From NCBI RefSeq assembly GCF_025628985.1, contig NZ_JAOTEM010000002.1, forward strand, positions 620,001 through 684,000: a stretch of 64,000 nucleotides of DNA. The letters run 5' to 3'. The position numbers were made by a program, and so were the translations under genes. This document shows, in pieces, positions 1 through 8,898 of the stretch. Under the pieces are notes generated by a model that saw only the letters and a program-made list of their open reading frames with translations, had not been told where the DNA came from and ran no database searches. Within the stretch, counting starts at the first letter, position 1; the number at the start of each line of letters is the position of its first letter. The stretch comes from Chryseobacterium edaphi (GTDB lineage Bacteria; Bacteroidota; Bacteroidia; Flavobacteriales; Weeksellaceae).

Positions 1-465
1 TCCAACAGGAATGTCACATCTATGACCAGGTTGTCCGTGTGGAGGATTCATTCCGGGAGCTGTTTTTACTTGTTTCCCGTTTTGATCGATCATCACTTTT
101 CCTGGGCTTACTGAATTGGGATCAATCTGGATCGTATTATTACCATTCACGGCTACATTTTGCGCTGCAGTTGGTTGTGTTGCAGCCGGTTTGCTGTTTA
201 AAGGTTGTCCTACAGCAATATCACATCTGTGTCCCGGTTGTCCGTGAGGAGGATTCATTCCCGGTGCAGTAGCAACTGATTGAGAAGCTGGTGCAGCGGC
301 TGGAATTCCGGCCTGATTTAATAATGAAGGTTGTGGAGTATTATTAACTTGAGGACCAGATTGCTGAACTCCTGCTTCTTCTTTTATGTAAGTAGGTCTT
401 TCGTCTTTTTTGCAAGAAATTACTAAGATTCCTGCCGTAAGCATTCCTAAAAATATATTTTTCAT
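1..465 (-). CDS. Repeat-containing lipoprotein, 3' end outside the window
   Basis: Reading the minus strand from the ATG at 465, an open frame of 155 codons runs off the window edge. The first 18 residues are a lipoprotein signal (MKNIFLGMLTAGILVISC, probable lipid on C18). A Pro/Gln/Ala-rich linker follows. The unit APGMNPPHGQPGHRCDI occurs twice (residues 67-83 and 136-152), each followed by a V-G tail, and more copies may lie beyond the edge. The H-x4-H-x-C-D spacing could bind a metal, but that is inference. Similar PPHGQPGH proteins are common and uncharacterised in Chryseobacterium relatives. It is probably anchored in a membrane facing the periplasm or surface. Function is unknown. Confidence 0.8.
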   Translation of the reverse strand, partial: MKNIFLGMLTAGILVISCKKDERPTYIKEEAGVQQSGPQVNNTPQPSLLNQAGIPAAAPASQSVATAPGMNPPHGQPGHRCDIAVGQPLNSKPAATQPTAAQNVAVNGNNTIQIDPNSVSPGKVMIDQNGKQVKTAPGMNPPHGQPGHRCDIPVG

Positions 466-483
466 AATAACTTGTCGTAAAAA

Positions 484-524
484 ACAAAATTAGCAAAACA
501 TTTCCAAATGCTTTGCTAATTTAT
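484..524 (-). terminator. Intrinsic terminator downstream of the response regulator
   Basis: A long inverted repeat (AAATTAGCAAA pairing with TTTGCTAATTT, then CATTT with AAATG) lies just past the response regulator stop. On the minus strand it is followed by a T-rich run. Confidence 0.6.
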
Positions 525-551
525 ATATTATGTTACGATTTTAACGTTCGA

Positions 552-1238
552 CTAGTTCTTAACCAAAAGTCTGAAACCTTCTCCGTGAACGTTGATGATT
601 TCCAAACCGTCATCATCTTTCAATAATTTACGAAGTTTCGCAATGTAAACATCCATACTTCTTGCGGTAAAATAATTCTCTTTTTTCCAGATTTTTCTTA
701 ATGCTAAATCTCTTGGCATAAAGTCATTTCTATGAAGACAAAGTAATTTTAAAAGTTCGTTTTCTTTAGGTGAAAGTTTGTATTCATTGTCACCAACTCT
801 CAACTGTCTCAACATCGAATCAAAGAAAATGTTGCTGATCTTGAATTGCTCCTGCTCCTCGTTTTCCAAAGTAGAACTTCTCTGAAGAATCGCTTTGATT
901 TTGTATAAAAGTAATTCAGTATCAAATGGTTTCGTGATATAATCATCTGCTCCCAATTGATATCCTTTTAATATATCTTCTCTCATATTTCTTGCAGTAA
1001 GGAATATGATCGGTGTATTTTTATCGATTTTTTTTACGTCTTCAGCTAAAGAAAATCCGTCCTTTTTTGGCATCATTACATCGAAGATACAGATGTCGAA
1101 TTCGTTTTCTGTAAATTCTTTCAAACCTTGCTCACCGTCTACCGCTAGAGTTACTTCAAAATTGTTGATGGAAAGGTAATCTTTCAATACCGCCCCGAAA
1201 CTTTGATCGTCTTCTACTAATAATATTCTGTTGCTCAT
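552..1238 (-). CDS. OmpR-family two-component response regulator
   Basis: 228 aa, normal length for the family. The N-terminal receiver domain (about 1-120) has the acidic pair D10/D11, phospho-acceptor D53 in FDVMMPKKDGF, and the conserved Lys in DDYITKPFD. The C-terminal winged helix (about 130-228) has the OmpR-type features LSPKENELLKLLC and SMDVYIAKLRKLLKDD. It lies 53 bases downstream of a histidine kinase on the same strand, so the two form a cognate pair. The pair resembles Bacteroidota RprX/RprY in architecture, but I cannot assign a stimulus. It is predicted to bind DNA after phosphorylation by the neighbour. Confidence 0.93.
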   Translation of the reverse strand: MSNRILLVEDDQSFGAVLKDYLSINNFEVTLAVDGEQGLKEFTENEFDICIFDVMMPKKDGFSLAEDVKKIDKNTPIIFLTARNMREDILKGYQLGADDYITKPFDTELLLYKIKAILQRSSTLENEEQEQFKISNIFFDSMLRQLRVGDNEYKLSPKENELLKLLCLHRNDFMPRDLALRKIWKKENYFTARSMDVYIAKLRKLLKDDDGLEIINVHGEGFRLLVKN

Positions 1239-1291
1239 ATTTTGTTTATTTGTTTAATTAAAATTTGTTTGCTAAATAATTTCATTTATAT

Positions 1292-2839
1292 CTAAACCAT
1301 CGGAAGTTTAATAATAAATGTACTTCCTCTGTCTTTTTCTGAATCTACAATCACCTGACCTTTATGAAGTTCGATGATTTTTTTTACATATGAAAGTCCA
1401 AGTCCCTGTCCTTTTACGTTGTGGATATTTCCTGTTTCTTCTCTGAAGAATTTTTCAAATATCTTGGTTCTGTTTTCTGTTTCCATTCCCATTCCTTTAT
1501 CGGAAATTTCAATTACATACCAGTTGCCTTCGTTTCTTGTTTTGACGCTGATTTCTGGTGTTTCGGGAGAATATTTATTGGCATTGTCCAAAAGATTTAC
1601 CAGCATATTTGAGATATGGAATTCATCAATTTTAAAATTGTATTTTTCAGCATTAAATTCCTGCCTCAATGTTCCGTTTCTCTGCGTAACAATCAATCCG
1701 AATGATTCTGTAGTTTTTTTGATCAGCTCTCGCACGTTGGTTTCTTTCAGAAATAATCTCACCTCATTCCTTTCCAATTTTGACATATTAAGAACATTCT
1801 CAACCTGCTTTTTCATCCTCAGATTTTCCTGTTTAATTAAGCTGGAATAGTATCTTACTTTTTCAGGATTTGTTGCAATTTTATCATTAGCCAAAGAATC
1901 TGTTGCCACAGAAATTGTAGCCAACGGAGTTTTAAACTCATGAGACATATTGTTGATAAAGTCAGTCTTGATCTCAGCGATTTTCTTCTGCTTCATCATA
2001 TAATTGATGGAAATAATATAAATTCCAAGAATCGTCAAGAGAGAAAGGAAAGTTCCTAAAAGCATCGGCCAATTGTTCATTGCCAAAGAATATTCCTTTT
2101 TCGGAAAAACTAAAGCTAAAGTATATAATGTTCTGTCTTTCGTATCTGTAAACAAAGGGTAAGAATACGTGTTCGCTTCTTTTTTCTCTTTAAAAACCTT
2201 GTTGACAACATTGGTGAGTTTATTATTTTTATCGCTGACTCCGTATCCGAAAGTTGCGGTAATACCTTTCATGTTAAGCTCTTTTCGCAGGATTGAATCT
2301 AAAACTTTGGCTTCAACACGCTTTGCGATAGGCAGGCTGTTTCCGTTCACTTTTACATACTCTTTCATGCTCCAGTCACCGGTTTGTATGTCCTGATTAA
2401 TGTCTGAAGTTAACTGTTCTCGTCGGTTGGTATCTTTTTTAATTTTATAAGCAGCTTCGTCTGTATATAAAGTTGTTAGACGTAAAGAATCTCCTGTTTT
2501 GTTGAGAGGCAGTTGTTTTTGTTCAATAAGATTTTTAGAATAAACGATTGATCTTTGAGCTCCGGAATCTATCGTTTGCTGAATCGTTGTTAACGATGGT
2601 TGTTTGCTATTTGCCTTAATATTGTCTCTGAAGTTTGGATAGTTTTCATTTAATATTTTATCGACCTCCAATTCAGAAACGGTTTTAGTGGTATTTTCGA
2701 GAGCAGTGTACACTTTGTTGGAAAACTCTTGTTCCAGTGCTCCATAATATCCTTTTAGCCAATAAAACTGCAGTGTCACAAAGACAATTAAGGAAATTGT
2801 CATGAAAACTGAGATTATCGGGATGAACTTGTTATTCAT
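1292..2839 (-). CDS. Membrane sensor histidine kinase
   Basis: 515 aa. One membrane helix near residues 8-30 and another near 260-282 enclose a periplasmic sensor region of about 230 residues that I do not recognise. HisKA follows, with the phospho-acceptor His near residue 299 in MSHEFKTPL. Then comes HATPase_c with the N box (NMLVNLLDNANKYS), G1 box (DKGMGM) and G2 box (GQGLGLSYVKKI). There is no HAMP or PAS domain between TM2 and HisKA. It is first in a two-gene operon with the OmpR-type regulator. The signal sensed is unknown. Confidence 0.92.
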   Translation of the reverse strand: MNNKFIPIISVFMTISLIVFVTLQFYWLKGYYGALEQEFSNKVYTALENTTKTVSELEVDKILNENYPNFRDNIKANSKQPSLTTIQQTIDSGAQRSIVYSKNLIEQKQLPLNKTGDSLRLTTLYTDEAAYKIKKDTNRREQLTSDINQDIQTGDWSMKEYVKVNGNSLPIAKRVEAKVLDSILRKELNMKGITATFGYGVSDKNNKLTNVVNKVFKEKKEANTYSYPLFTDTKDRTLYTLALVFPKKEYSLAMNNWPMLLGTFLSLLTILGIYIISINYMMKQKKIAEIKTDFINNMSHEFKTPLATISVATDSLANDKIATNPEKVRYYSSLIKQENLRMKKQVENVLNMSKLERNEVRLFLKETNVRELIKKTTESFGLIVTQRNGTLRQEFNAEKYNFKIDEFHISNMLVNLLDNANKYSPETPEISVKTRNEGNWYVIEISDKGMGMETENRTKIFEKFFREETGNIHNVKGQGLGLSYVKKIIELHKGQVIVDSEKDRGSTFIIKLPMV

Positions 2840-3034
2840 TGAATAATAATTTGTAATTACAAATGTTAAAATTAATTATTTTATGACCATATAAACAAAA
2901 AATGCGCCAAAAAATTGTGTTCAATTTCTTAAAATCGTGTTTTTTAACATTTTTTTGGGAATTCTTTTGTTTTTATAGGTTGATAATTGATTTTTTTAAG
3001 TTTAAATTTTTAATTTTAGATAAAAATATATCCA

Positions 3035-3520
3035 ATGAGTTCAGAAATTGTTTTTAATAAAGATTACGATGCAAAAAGTATCTACGTAATGAAAGTATAT
3101 GATGCCGAAGTTCTCAAGGTTTGGGATTATTTTACCAAGCCCGAATTGCTAGATCAGTGGTGGGCTCCAAAACCCTGGAAATGCGAAACCGAAAATCTCA
3201 ATTTTGAGGAAGGTGGAGTTTGGCTGTATTCAATGAACGGTCCGGAAGGAGAGAAAATGTATTCGAAGGTAAGATATGGTGAGATCAATGATCACCGAAG
3301 TTTTGACGGAATTGACGCATTTTGTGATGAATCAGGGAAAATTGACGAAAACTTCCCACAAACAAAATGGCTCTTAGGTTTTACAGGAGTTGAAGAAGGC
3401 ACCAAGCTATCCGTAAATATGCATTTTCAAACTGAAGAAGATATGAAAAAACAATTGGAAATGGGTTTTGAAGAAGGTTTTAAAATGGGTTTGAATCAAC
3501 TCGAAGAACTTTTAAAATAA
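3035..3520 (+). CDS. SRPBCC / AHSA1-like domain protein
   Basis: 161 aa, a single START-like fold of the AHSA1 (Aha1 C-terminal) type. The family's core is visible in VWDYFTKPELLDQWWAPKPW near residues 29-48, then ENLNFEEGGVWLYSMNGPEG and a C-terminal helix GFKMGLNQLEELLK. Such cytosolic proteins bind hydrophobic ligands or act in stress responses, but the ligand cannot be read from sequence. It is monocistronic: it stands between a divergent kinase gene and a convergent gene and ends at a strong terminator. Confidence 0.8.
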   Translation: MSSEIVFNKDYDAKSIYVMKVYDAEVLKVWDYFTKPELLDQWWAPKPWKCETENLNFEEGGVWLYSMNGPEGEKMYSKVRYGEINDHRSFDGIDAFCDESGKIDENFPQTKWLLGFTGVEEGTKLSVNMHFQTEEDMKKQLEMGFEEGFKMGLNQLEELLK

Positions 3521-3526
3521 GAATTT

Positions 3527-3557
3527 AAAAAAGGAAAGCATTGTTGCTTTCCTTTTT
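3527..3557. terminator. Bidirectional intrinsic terminator
   Basis: Perfect 8-bp stem GGAAAGCA / TGCTTTCC with a 4-base loop, A-run on the left and T-run on the right. It serves both the SRPBCC gene (plus) and the convergent gene ending at 3561 (minus). Confidence 0.85.
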
Positions 3558-3560
3558 ATT

Positions 3561-3902
3561 TTAAATCAATTCCTCTTCCTGAAAATAATGAATAATTGCT
3601 TTTTTCATCAAAAGCTGCTGTTCATTTGGTTTCAGTTCCGGAAGTTTTTCTACTTCCTCAAAATGCGGATATCCGTCTTTATCGTAATGAGTAAATTTGA
3701 AATATCCAAAAGGCTCAAGAAGTCGGCAAACTGCAATATGAAGAATGTTCAATTTGTCATCTTTCGTATATTTTTGTTGTCCGCTTCCCAATTCCTGTAC
3801 ACCGATTAAAAATAAAACGGTGTCAATCTGCGGATGTTTTTCTGTGTCAAAATTGGTTTCAAAAAATTCTTCAACCTTTGCCCATAATTCTGCTTCTGTC
3901 AT
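3561..3902 (-). CDS. Conserved hypothetical protein, 113 aa
   Basis: A soluble acidic protein with no signal peptide or membrane segment. The middle (DDKLNILHIAVCRLLEPFGYFKF, roughly 63-85) and the stretch HYDKDGYPHFEEVEKLP look like a conserved core. I believe similar proteins occur across Flavobacteriia but know of no function. The predicted secondary structure is mostly helical. It sits alone between a shared terminator and a repeat-bearing intergenic region, so context does not help. Confidence 0.7.
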   Translation of the reverse strand: MTEAELWAKVEEFFETNFDTEKHPQIDTVLFLIGVQELGSGQQKYTKDDKLNILHIAVCRLLEPFGYFKFTHYDKDGYPHFEEVEKLPELKPNEQQLLMKKAIIHYFQEEELI

Positions 3903-3982
3903 ATTTTAAGAATTTGCTTTATCTTATTTAAATCAATTAAAATTTATTTGATTATCTGTTATCTTGTCATACTGCTTGTGTT

Positions 3983-4070
3983 TAACGCAAAGTGCGCAAA
4001 GATTTTGTAACTACTAACTTTTTTTAAGCTCACAAAGGCGTTTCACTTAGCAAAGAACGCAAAAACATTT
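3983..4070. repeat. Degenerate intergenic repeat (cgcaaag family)
   Basis: The 213-base gap 3903-4115 carries the words AACGCAAAGTGCGCAAAGATTTT and, about 45 bases later, CACAAAGGCG and CAAAGAACGCAAAAA. Such cgcaaag-rich stretches recur between genes of Chryseobacterium-type genomes as decayed interspersed repeats. No coding potential is seen. Confidence 0.5.
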
Positions 4071-4115
4071 TTAATTATAACTGAGTACCGAAAATCATAC
4101 AAATTTGATTTTTAA

Positions 4116-6161
4116 TTAAATTTTATTTTCAAGTTTCATCAAAAACGCATATTCCAGTGCGTCTTCTTTTAATGATTCAAATCTTCCGCTTGCGCCACCA
4201 TGACCAGAGCTCATATCGGTTTTAAATAATAAAAGATTGTCGTCAGTTTTCAATTCACGTAATTTTGCAACCCATTTTGCTGGCTCCCAATATTGTACCT
4301 GAGAATCGTGAAAACCAGTTGTAATCAGCATATTCGGATAATCTTTCGCTTCAACATTATCGTAGGGCGAATAATCTTTCATATAATGATAGTATTCTTC
4401 GTCGTTCGGATTTCCCCATTCATCATATTCTCCGGTCGTCAAAGGAATCGTTTCATCCAACATCGTGGTTACAACATCTACAAAAGGAACTTGCGCAACA
4501 ATTCCGTTGAATAATTGTGGCTCGTAATTGACGACAGCTCCAACCAACAATCCTCCTGCACTGCCTCCCATTGCATACAGATGTTTTGATGAGGTATAAT
4601 TTTCTTTAATTAAATATTTTCCGGCATCGATGAAATCAAAGAATGTATTCTTTTTAAAGAGCATTTTCCCATCTTCGTACCATTCTCTTCCCAGATATTC
4701 TCCTCCACGAATGTGTGCAATCGCATAGATAAAACCTCGATCCAGAATAGAAAGTCTCACATTAGAAAAACTCGCATCAACTGTGTGTCCGTAACTTCCA
4801 TATCCATATAAAAGAACCGGAGTTTCTGCAGTTTTTTTGGTGTCTTTATGATAAACCAAAGAGATAGGAATTTTCACTTCGCCATCTCTCGATTCAGCCC
4901 AGATTCTTTCAGAAATATAATTTTCTGCAACAAATTTTCCACCCAAAACTTCCTGCTGTTTCAGAAGTTTGGTGGTTTTATCTTTCATATTATATTCGAA
5001 AGTAGAACTCGGAACTGTAAGCGAAGTATAACCGTAACGCAAGATTTCGGTATTAAATTCTAAATTTAAACCAATATATGCCGTATAAGTCGGATCTGAA
5101 AAAGGTAAATCATGTGTTTCTCCGCTTTTCTCGTTGATAATTTTTATCTGTAAAAGTCCTTCTTCTCTTTCCTCCAAAACGAGATAGTCTTTGAAGATCT
5201 CAAAGCCTTCCAATAAAACTTCGGCACGGTGAGGGATAACATCTACCCAATTTTCCATTCCGCAGTTTTCGATTTTTGTTTTTACAATTTTGAAATTGGT
5301 AGCGTCGTCTGCGTTTGTAATAATGTAGAATTCATCCTCATAATGTTCTACAGAATATTCCAGATCATCGATTCTTGGCTGAATCACTTTCCAATCTGCA
5401 AAAACGTTGTCTGATGGAATAAAATGATGTTCATCAGAAATCGTACTCGAACTTGCAAGGAAAATATATTCTAAAGATTTTGTTTTGAAAACATTCACAT
5501 CAAAAGTCTCGTCTTCCTCATGGAAAATTAAAACGTCTTCAGAAGGATTTGTTCCTAATTCATGTCTGTAAACTTTATATGCACGAAGACTTTCATCTTT
5601 TCTAATGTAAAAAATGTGTTTGTTATCATTTGCCCAAACCGCTTTTCCTGTAGTGTTTTCTATTTTGTCTAAAAGAATTTCACCGGTCTTTAAATTTTTA
5701 AAATTTAAACTGTAAATTCTTCGACCTACATTATCTTCCGAGAAAGAAGCCAATTCGTTATTCGGACTTACCGCAACATTCGCTACTTCAAAAAATTCAT
5801 GACCTTCTGCTAAAATGTTGACATCCAAAATGATTTCTTCAGGATTATCCATATTTTGGAATCTTCTGCAGAAAATAGGATATTCTTTTCCCTCTTCATA
5901 ACGCACAATGTACCAATATTCATTGAAAAAATACGGTAGAGATTCATCGTCTTTTTTATAACGGGCTTTCATTTCCTCATAAAGGTCTTCCTGAAAAGCT
6001 TCCGTTTCTTTCATCATCGCCTCTTCGTAAGCATTTTCTTCTTCAAGATATTTAATGACTTCGGGATTTTCACGATCATTCATCCAGAAATAATTGTCAA
6101 TTCTTTTATCACCGTGAATTTCGAGTATATTTTCTATTTTTTTTGCTTGTGGAGCTTTCAT
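4116..6161 (-). CDS. ptrB: Oligopeptidase B (S9A serine peptidase)
   Basis: 681 aa, typical for the family. An N-terminal seven-bladed beta-propeller region (about 1-400) gates the active site, and an alpha/beta-hydrolase domain follows. Catalytic Ser lies near residue 533 in MGGSAGGLL, Asp near 618 in TTGFHDSQVQYWEPAKW, and His near 653 in SSGHGGASGRFE. The family cleaves short peptides after basic residues. No signal peptide is seen, so it is probably cytosolic. It is a single gene. Confidence 0.93.
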   Translation of the reverse strand: MKAPQAKKIENILEIHGDKRIDNYFWMNDRENPEVIKYLEEENAYEEAMMKETEAFQEDLYEEMKARYKKDDESLPYFFNEYWYIVRYEEGKEYPIFCRRFQNMDNPEEIILDVNILAEGHEFFEVANVAVSPNNELASFSEDNVGRRIYSLNFKNLKTGEILLDKIENTTGKAVWANDNKHIFYIRKDESLRAYKVYRHELGTNPSEDVLIFHEEDETFDVNVFKTKSLEYIFLASSSTISDEHHFIPSDNVFADWKVIQPRIDDLEYSVEHYEDEFYIITNADDATNFKIVKTKIENCGMENWVDVIPHRAEVLLEGFEIFKDYLVLEEREEGLLQIKIINEKSGETHDLPFSDPTYTAYIGLNLEFNTEILRYGYTSLTVPSSTFEYNMKDKTTKLLKQQEVLGGKFVAENYISERIWAESRDGEVKIPISLVYHKDTKKTAETPVLLYGYGSYGHTVDASFSNVRLSILDRGFIYAIAHIRGGEYLGREWYEDGKMLFKKNTFFDFIDAGKYLIKENYTSSKHLYAMGGSAGGLLVGAVVNYEPQLFNGIVAQVPFVDVVTTMLDETIPLTTGEYDEWGNPNDEEYYHYMKDYSPYDNVEAKDYPNMLITTGFHDSQVQYWEPAKWVAKLRELKTDDNLLLFKTDMSSGHGGASGRFESLKEDALEYAFLMKLENKI

Positions 6162-6254
6162 CAGAAATTTTTAATTTTTAATCGAATAAAATTCAGTGCA
6201 AAAAGGACACTTTTAAATGATATTTATCCAATATTAATTTTGTTCAAATTTAAT

Positions 6255-6293
6255 TAAAAAAAAGCCATCTTTCCTTTGAACGAAAAGACGGCT
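6255..6293 (-). terminator. Intrinsic terminator downstream of hemD
   Basis: Stem AGCCATCTTT / AAAGACGGCT (one mismatch) with a run of A on the plus strand, which is a T-run after the stem on the minus strand. Confidence 0.75.
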
Positions 6294-6315
6294 GTATGAT
6301 TTATAGTTTAAAAAA

Positions 6316-7059
6316 CTATTTGTGTAAACTTTTAATATATTTTTCAAGAGCCATTGTCATAGATGGGTTTTCCTTTGTAGGAGCCATCAAATCTACTTTT
6401 AATCCTGCTTCTTCTGCTGCTGCTGAAGTTGTAGGGCCAAAAACTCCGATTTTTGTATCGTTCTGTTTGAAATCCGGGAAATTTTGCTGTAAAGATTTGA
6501 TTCCCTGCGGGCTGAAAAAAATCAACATATCGTAATCGTTAATGTTGATATCTGTCAAGTCGCTGCAAACCGTTCTGTACATGATTGCTCTTGTCCACTG
6601 AATATTTGCTGAATCCAACGTCTTAGGAATATCTGCACTCAAAACATCAGATGAAGGCAGTAAATATTTTTCAGAAGGGAATTTTTTAAACAACGGCAAA
6701 AGATCTGCAAAGTTTTTCTCTCCAAAACTGATCTTTCTCTTTCTGTAAACGATATGTTTTTGAAGATAATTGGCAATTGCCTCAGACTGACAGATATATC
6801 TCATCGTATCAGGAACAGAAAATCTAAGTTCTTCTGCTAATCTGAAATAATGATCTACTGCATTTTTACTGGTAAAAATAATACCTGTATATTGCGTCAA
6901 ATCTATTTTCTGAGTTCTTAGCTCTTTGTTGTCAACTCCTGCGACATGGATAAAAGGACGGAAATCAATCTTTATTTTTTCCTTCTTTGCAATTTCCAAA
7001 TATGGAGAAGATTCACTAGGTGATGGTTGAGAGACCAATATAGACTTTATTCTCATCAT
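6316..7059 (-). CDS. hemD: Uroporphyrinogen-III synthase (HemD-like)
   Basis: 247 aa, full length for the family. HemD converts hydroxymethylbilane to uroporphyrinogen III in tetrapyrrole synthesis. Sequence conservation is always low. Visible hallmarks are IKSILVSQPSPSESSPYLEIAKK at the start, GIIFTSKNAVDHYF near residue 79, and IFFSPQGIKSLQQNFP followed by FGPTTSAAAEEAG toward the end. No membrane segments. It begins 9 bases after the DUF4271 gene, a pairing I recall from other Flavobacteriia. Two ATGs are adjacent at the start; the choice is immaterial. Confidence 0.85.
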   Translation of the reverse strand: MMRIKSILVSQPSPSESSPYLEIAKKEKIKIDFRPFIHVAGVDNKELRTQKIDLTQYTGIIFTSKNAVDHYFRLAEELRFSVPDTMRYICQSEAIANYLQKHIVYRKRKISFGEKNFADLLPLFKKFPSEKYLLPSSDVLSADIPKTLDSANIQWTRAIMYRTVCSDLTDININDYDMLIFFSPQGIKSLQQNFPDFKQNDTKIGVFGPTTSAAAEEAGLKVDLMAPTKENPSMTMALEKYIKSLHK

Positions 7060-7068
7060 GTACTTTTA

Positions 7069-7737
7069 TTAAATAAATAATAACTTCCATAGCATCAATA
7101 AAGGTGCTATTTGAAGCGTGCAAATATACAAAAATTTATAATACCATTTTTGAGGTAAGATGTTGTTTCTGTGAAATAAGTAGAAAAAAACTTTGAAAAT
7201 AAAAACAAACATGAAAAACCAGAAGTAGTATAAGAATGCTTCATTTCTGTCAATAGGGAAATAATAGTGGGTTATACACAATATAATCACTAAAATCGAC
7301 AATACGAAATGGAATTTTGTGGAGGTAAAATAAAAAATACTCCATTTTTTTCCGTCGCCTATACTTTGGTAAAATAGAAAACCTAATGCGGTTCTGATAA
7401 AATAAAATAATGAAACTGCTGTCAGACAATAACCAAATTTATTCATCTGATACCCCAAAATCTGCAATTTTGCAGCATATTCAGGAACGACAGGAACATA
7501 TTGTGAGATTAAAACCGCCAAACTTAATGTGATTACACACGAAGTAATGATCCAGCTTGGCAAATTATTACTGGAATCAAAATATTTCTGCAGAAGAAAA
7601 TCTTTGAGATTGGCTTCTCTCTCAATGACATTCATCATGAAGATATAGAGGAAAAGACATCCTATCAATATAAAAACTACCCAATCATTATTTTCAGGTA
7701 TTCTTATTTGGTTGGTAAAACTATGTGATATGGGCAA
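7069..7737 (-). CDS. DUF4271 integral membrane protein
   Basis: About 222 aa from a TTG start at 7737. The frame is open upstream to 7845, but that longer version would cross the divergent glycosyltransferase start and lie upstream of a good TAnnTTTG element at 7752-7759. The segment from the TTG (PISHSFTNQIRIPENNDWVVFILIG) is where the DUF4271 family normally begins. About six hydrophobic helices follow. The family is restricted to Bacteroidota and is of unknown function. It is probably co-transcribed with hemD. The start is inferred; TTG is the only conventional alternative codon in the right place. Confidence 0.75.
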   Translation of the reverse strand: MPISHSFTNQIRIPENNDWVVFILIGCLFLYIFMMNVIEREANLKDFLLQKYFDSSNNLPSWIITSCVITLSLAVLISQYVPVVPEYAAKLQILGYQMNKFGYCLTAVSLFYFIRTALGFLFYQSIGDGKKWSIFYFTSTKFHFVLSILVIILCITHYYFPIDRNEAFLYYFWFFMFVFIFKVFFYLFHRNNILPQKWYYKFLYICTLQIAPLLMLWKLLFI

Positions 7738-7751
7738 CGGGAAATTTTTTG

Positions 7752-7759
7752 CAAAATTA
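7752..7759 (-). promoter_or_regulatory. Promoter -7 element for DUF4271-hemD
   Basis: TAATTTTG on the minus strand matches TAnnTTTG and lies 15 bases before the proposed TTG start. Confidence 0.45.
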
Positions 7760-7796
7760 TAGATTATTTTGTATAAAATAAAAAGCTTAAATAACT

Positions 7797-7804
7797 TATC
7801 TTTG
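7797..7804 (+). promoter_or_regulatory. Promoter -7 element for the glycosyltransferase operon
   Basis: TATCTTTG is an exact match to TAnnTTTG and ends 10 bases before the ATG at 7814. It implies a leader of only a few bases and rules out the longer in-frame start at 7769. Confidence 0.6.
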
Positions 7805-7813
7805 CAAATTGAA

Positions 7814-8530
7814 ATGAAAAAACTCGTCATCATTCCAACATACAACGAAAAGGAGAATATCGAAAAGATAATTTCTGCTGTTTTTGCATTGGAACAAGAG
7901 TTTCATGTTTTGGTTGTAGACGATTCTTCGCCCGATAAAACGGCAGATATCGTTAAAGAATTACAGAAAAAACATCCTCACACGTTACATTTATCAGTAA
8001 GACACATCAAAGATGGATTGGGAAAAGCCTATATTCATGGTTTCAAGTGGGCGTTGCAAAACAATTACGACTACATTTTTGAGATGGATGCCGATTTTTC
8101 TCACAATCCCAATGATTTACCTAAACTTTTTGAAGCTTGCCTTAATGCCGATATGGCAGTCGGTTCTCGTTATTCTAAAGGGGTGAATGTTGTTAACTGG
8201 CCAATGGGAAGAGTTTTGCTGTCTTATTTTGCTTCGAAATATGTTCGATTCATTTTAGGACTTTCAATTCATGACACTACAGCAGGTTTTGTTTGCTTTT
8301 CGAGAAAAGTTTTAGATGAAATCGGTTTAGATAATGTAAAATTAAAAGGATATGGTTTTCAGATCGAAATGAAATTCAGGACTTTTAAAAAAGGTTTTAA
8401 AATAGTTGAGGTTCCCATTATTTTCACCAACAGAGAACTAGGTGAAAGTAAAATGAATGGCGGAATCATTCATGAAGCTGTTTTTGGTGTTTTAAATTTA
8501 AAATGGAAATCAATCATCAATAAATTATGA
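7814..8530 (+). CDS. GT2 glycosyltransferase, polyprenol-phosphate mannosyltransferase type
   Basis: 238 aa. N-terminal MKKLVIIPTYNEKENI and VLVVDDSSPDKTADIV give the nucleotide-sugar fold. The DxD-like motif is EMDADFSHNP near residue 95. HDTTAGFVCFSRKVLDEIG is the DPM1-type acceptor region. There are no C-terminal membrane helices, as in single-domain DPM synthases. It should transfer a sugar from GDP- or UDP-sugar to polyprenyl phosphate at the inner membrane. The start at 7814 is chosen from the promoter position. It overlaps the next gene by ATGA. Confidence 0.88.
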   Translation: MKKLVIIPTYNEKENIEKIISAVFALEQEFHVLVVDDSSPDKTADIVKELQKKHPHTLHLSVRHIKDGLGKAYIHGFKWALQNNYDYIFEMDADFSHNPNDLPKLFEACLNADMAVGSRYSKGVNVVNWPMGRVLLSYFASKYVRFILGLSIHDTTAGFVCFSRKVLDEIGLDNVKLKGYGFQIEMKFRTFKKGFKIVEVPIIFTNRELGESKMNGGIIHEAVFGVLNLKWKSIINKL

Positions 8531-8895
8531 GAAGACTGATTTGTTTTTTTATGTTCCTGTTTTTGGTTTCTTGTAGCGAATACATTGATCAGCCAAAAAA
8601 CCTTCTTGATACAAAAACGATGTCCGAAATTATGGCAGATCTGTCAATTAACGATCAGGTGAGCAATACATTTCAAGGCAAAAATTTGGAAAGCGGAACA
8701 AGATATATCCTTAAAAATCATAATGTAAAAGCTGACGATTTTGTTGAAAGCTATAAATATTATGTGGCAAAAGGAAAAATGAATAAGATTGTGGAAGATG
8801 CGCAAGAGATTCTTTTGACGAAGGATCCGAAAGCGAAAGATTTTGTGAAGAGTAAAACGACTCCCAAAACAGATCTTCCCAAATTAGAAAGATAA
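8527..8895 (+). CDS. DUF4296 lipoprotein
   Basis: 122 aa. The signal MRRLICFFMFLFLVSC ends in a lipobox, with C16 the probable lipidated residue. The DUF4296 core follows: LLDTKTMSEIMADLSINDQVSN near residues 27-48, then a helical region with YKYYVAKGKMNKIVEDAQEIL. The family is Bacteroidota-specific, of unknown role, and often lies next to this glycosyltransferase. It overlaps the upstream gene by 4 bases, suggesting translational coupling, and tgt starts 3 bases after it. The C-terminus is Lys/Pro-rich. Confidence 0.85.
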   Translation: MRRLICFFMFLFLVSCSEYIDQPKNLLDTKTMSEIMADLSINDQVSNTFQGKNLESGTRYILKNHNVKADDFVESYKYYVAKGKMNKIVEDAQEILLTKDPKAKDFVKSKTTPKTDLPKLER

Positions 8896-8898
8896 AAT

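Noticed and set aside
39-272. Plus-strand ORF of 77 codons
   Set aside because: Antisense shadow of the repeat lipoprotein; no signal or domain.
7738-7845. Longer DUF4271 start at 7845
   Set aside because: It would overlap the divergent glycosyltransferase start and both -7 elements; the added residues do not resemble the family.
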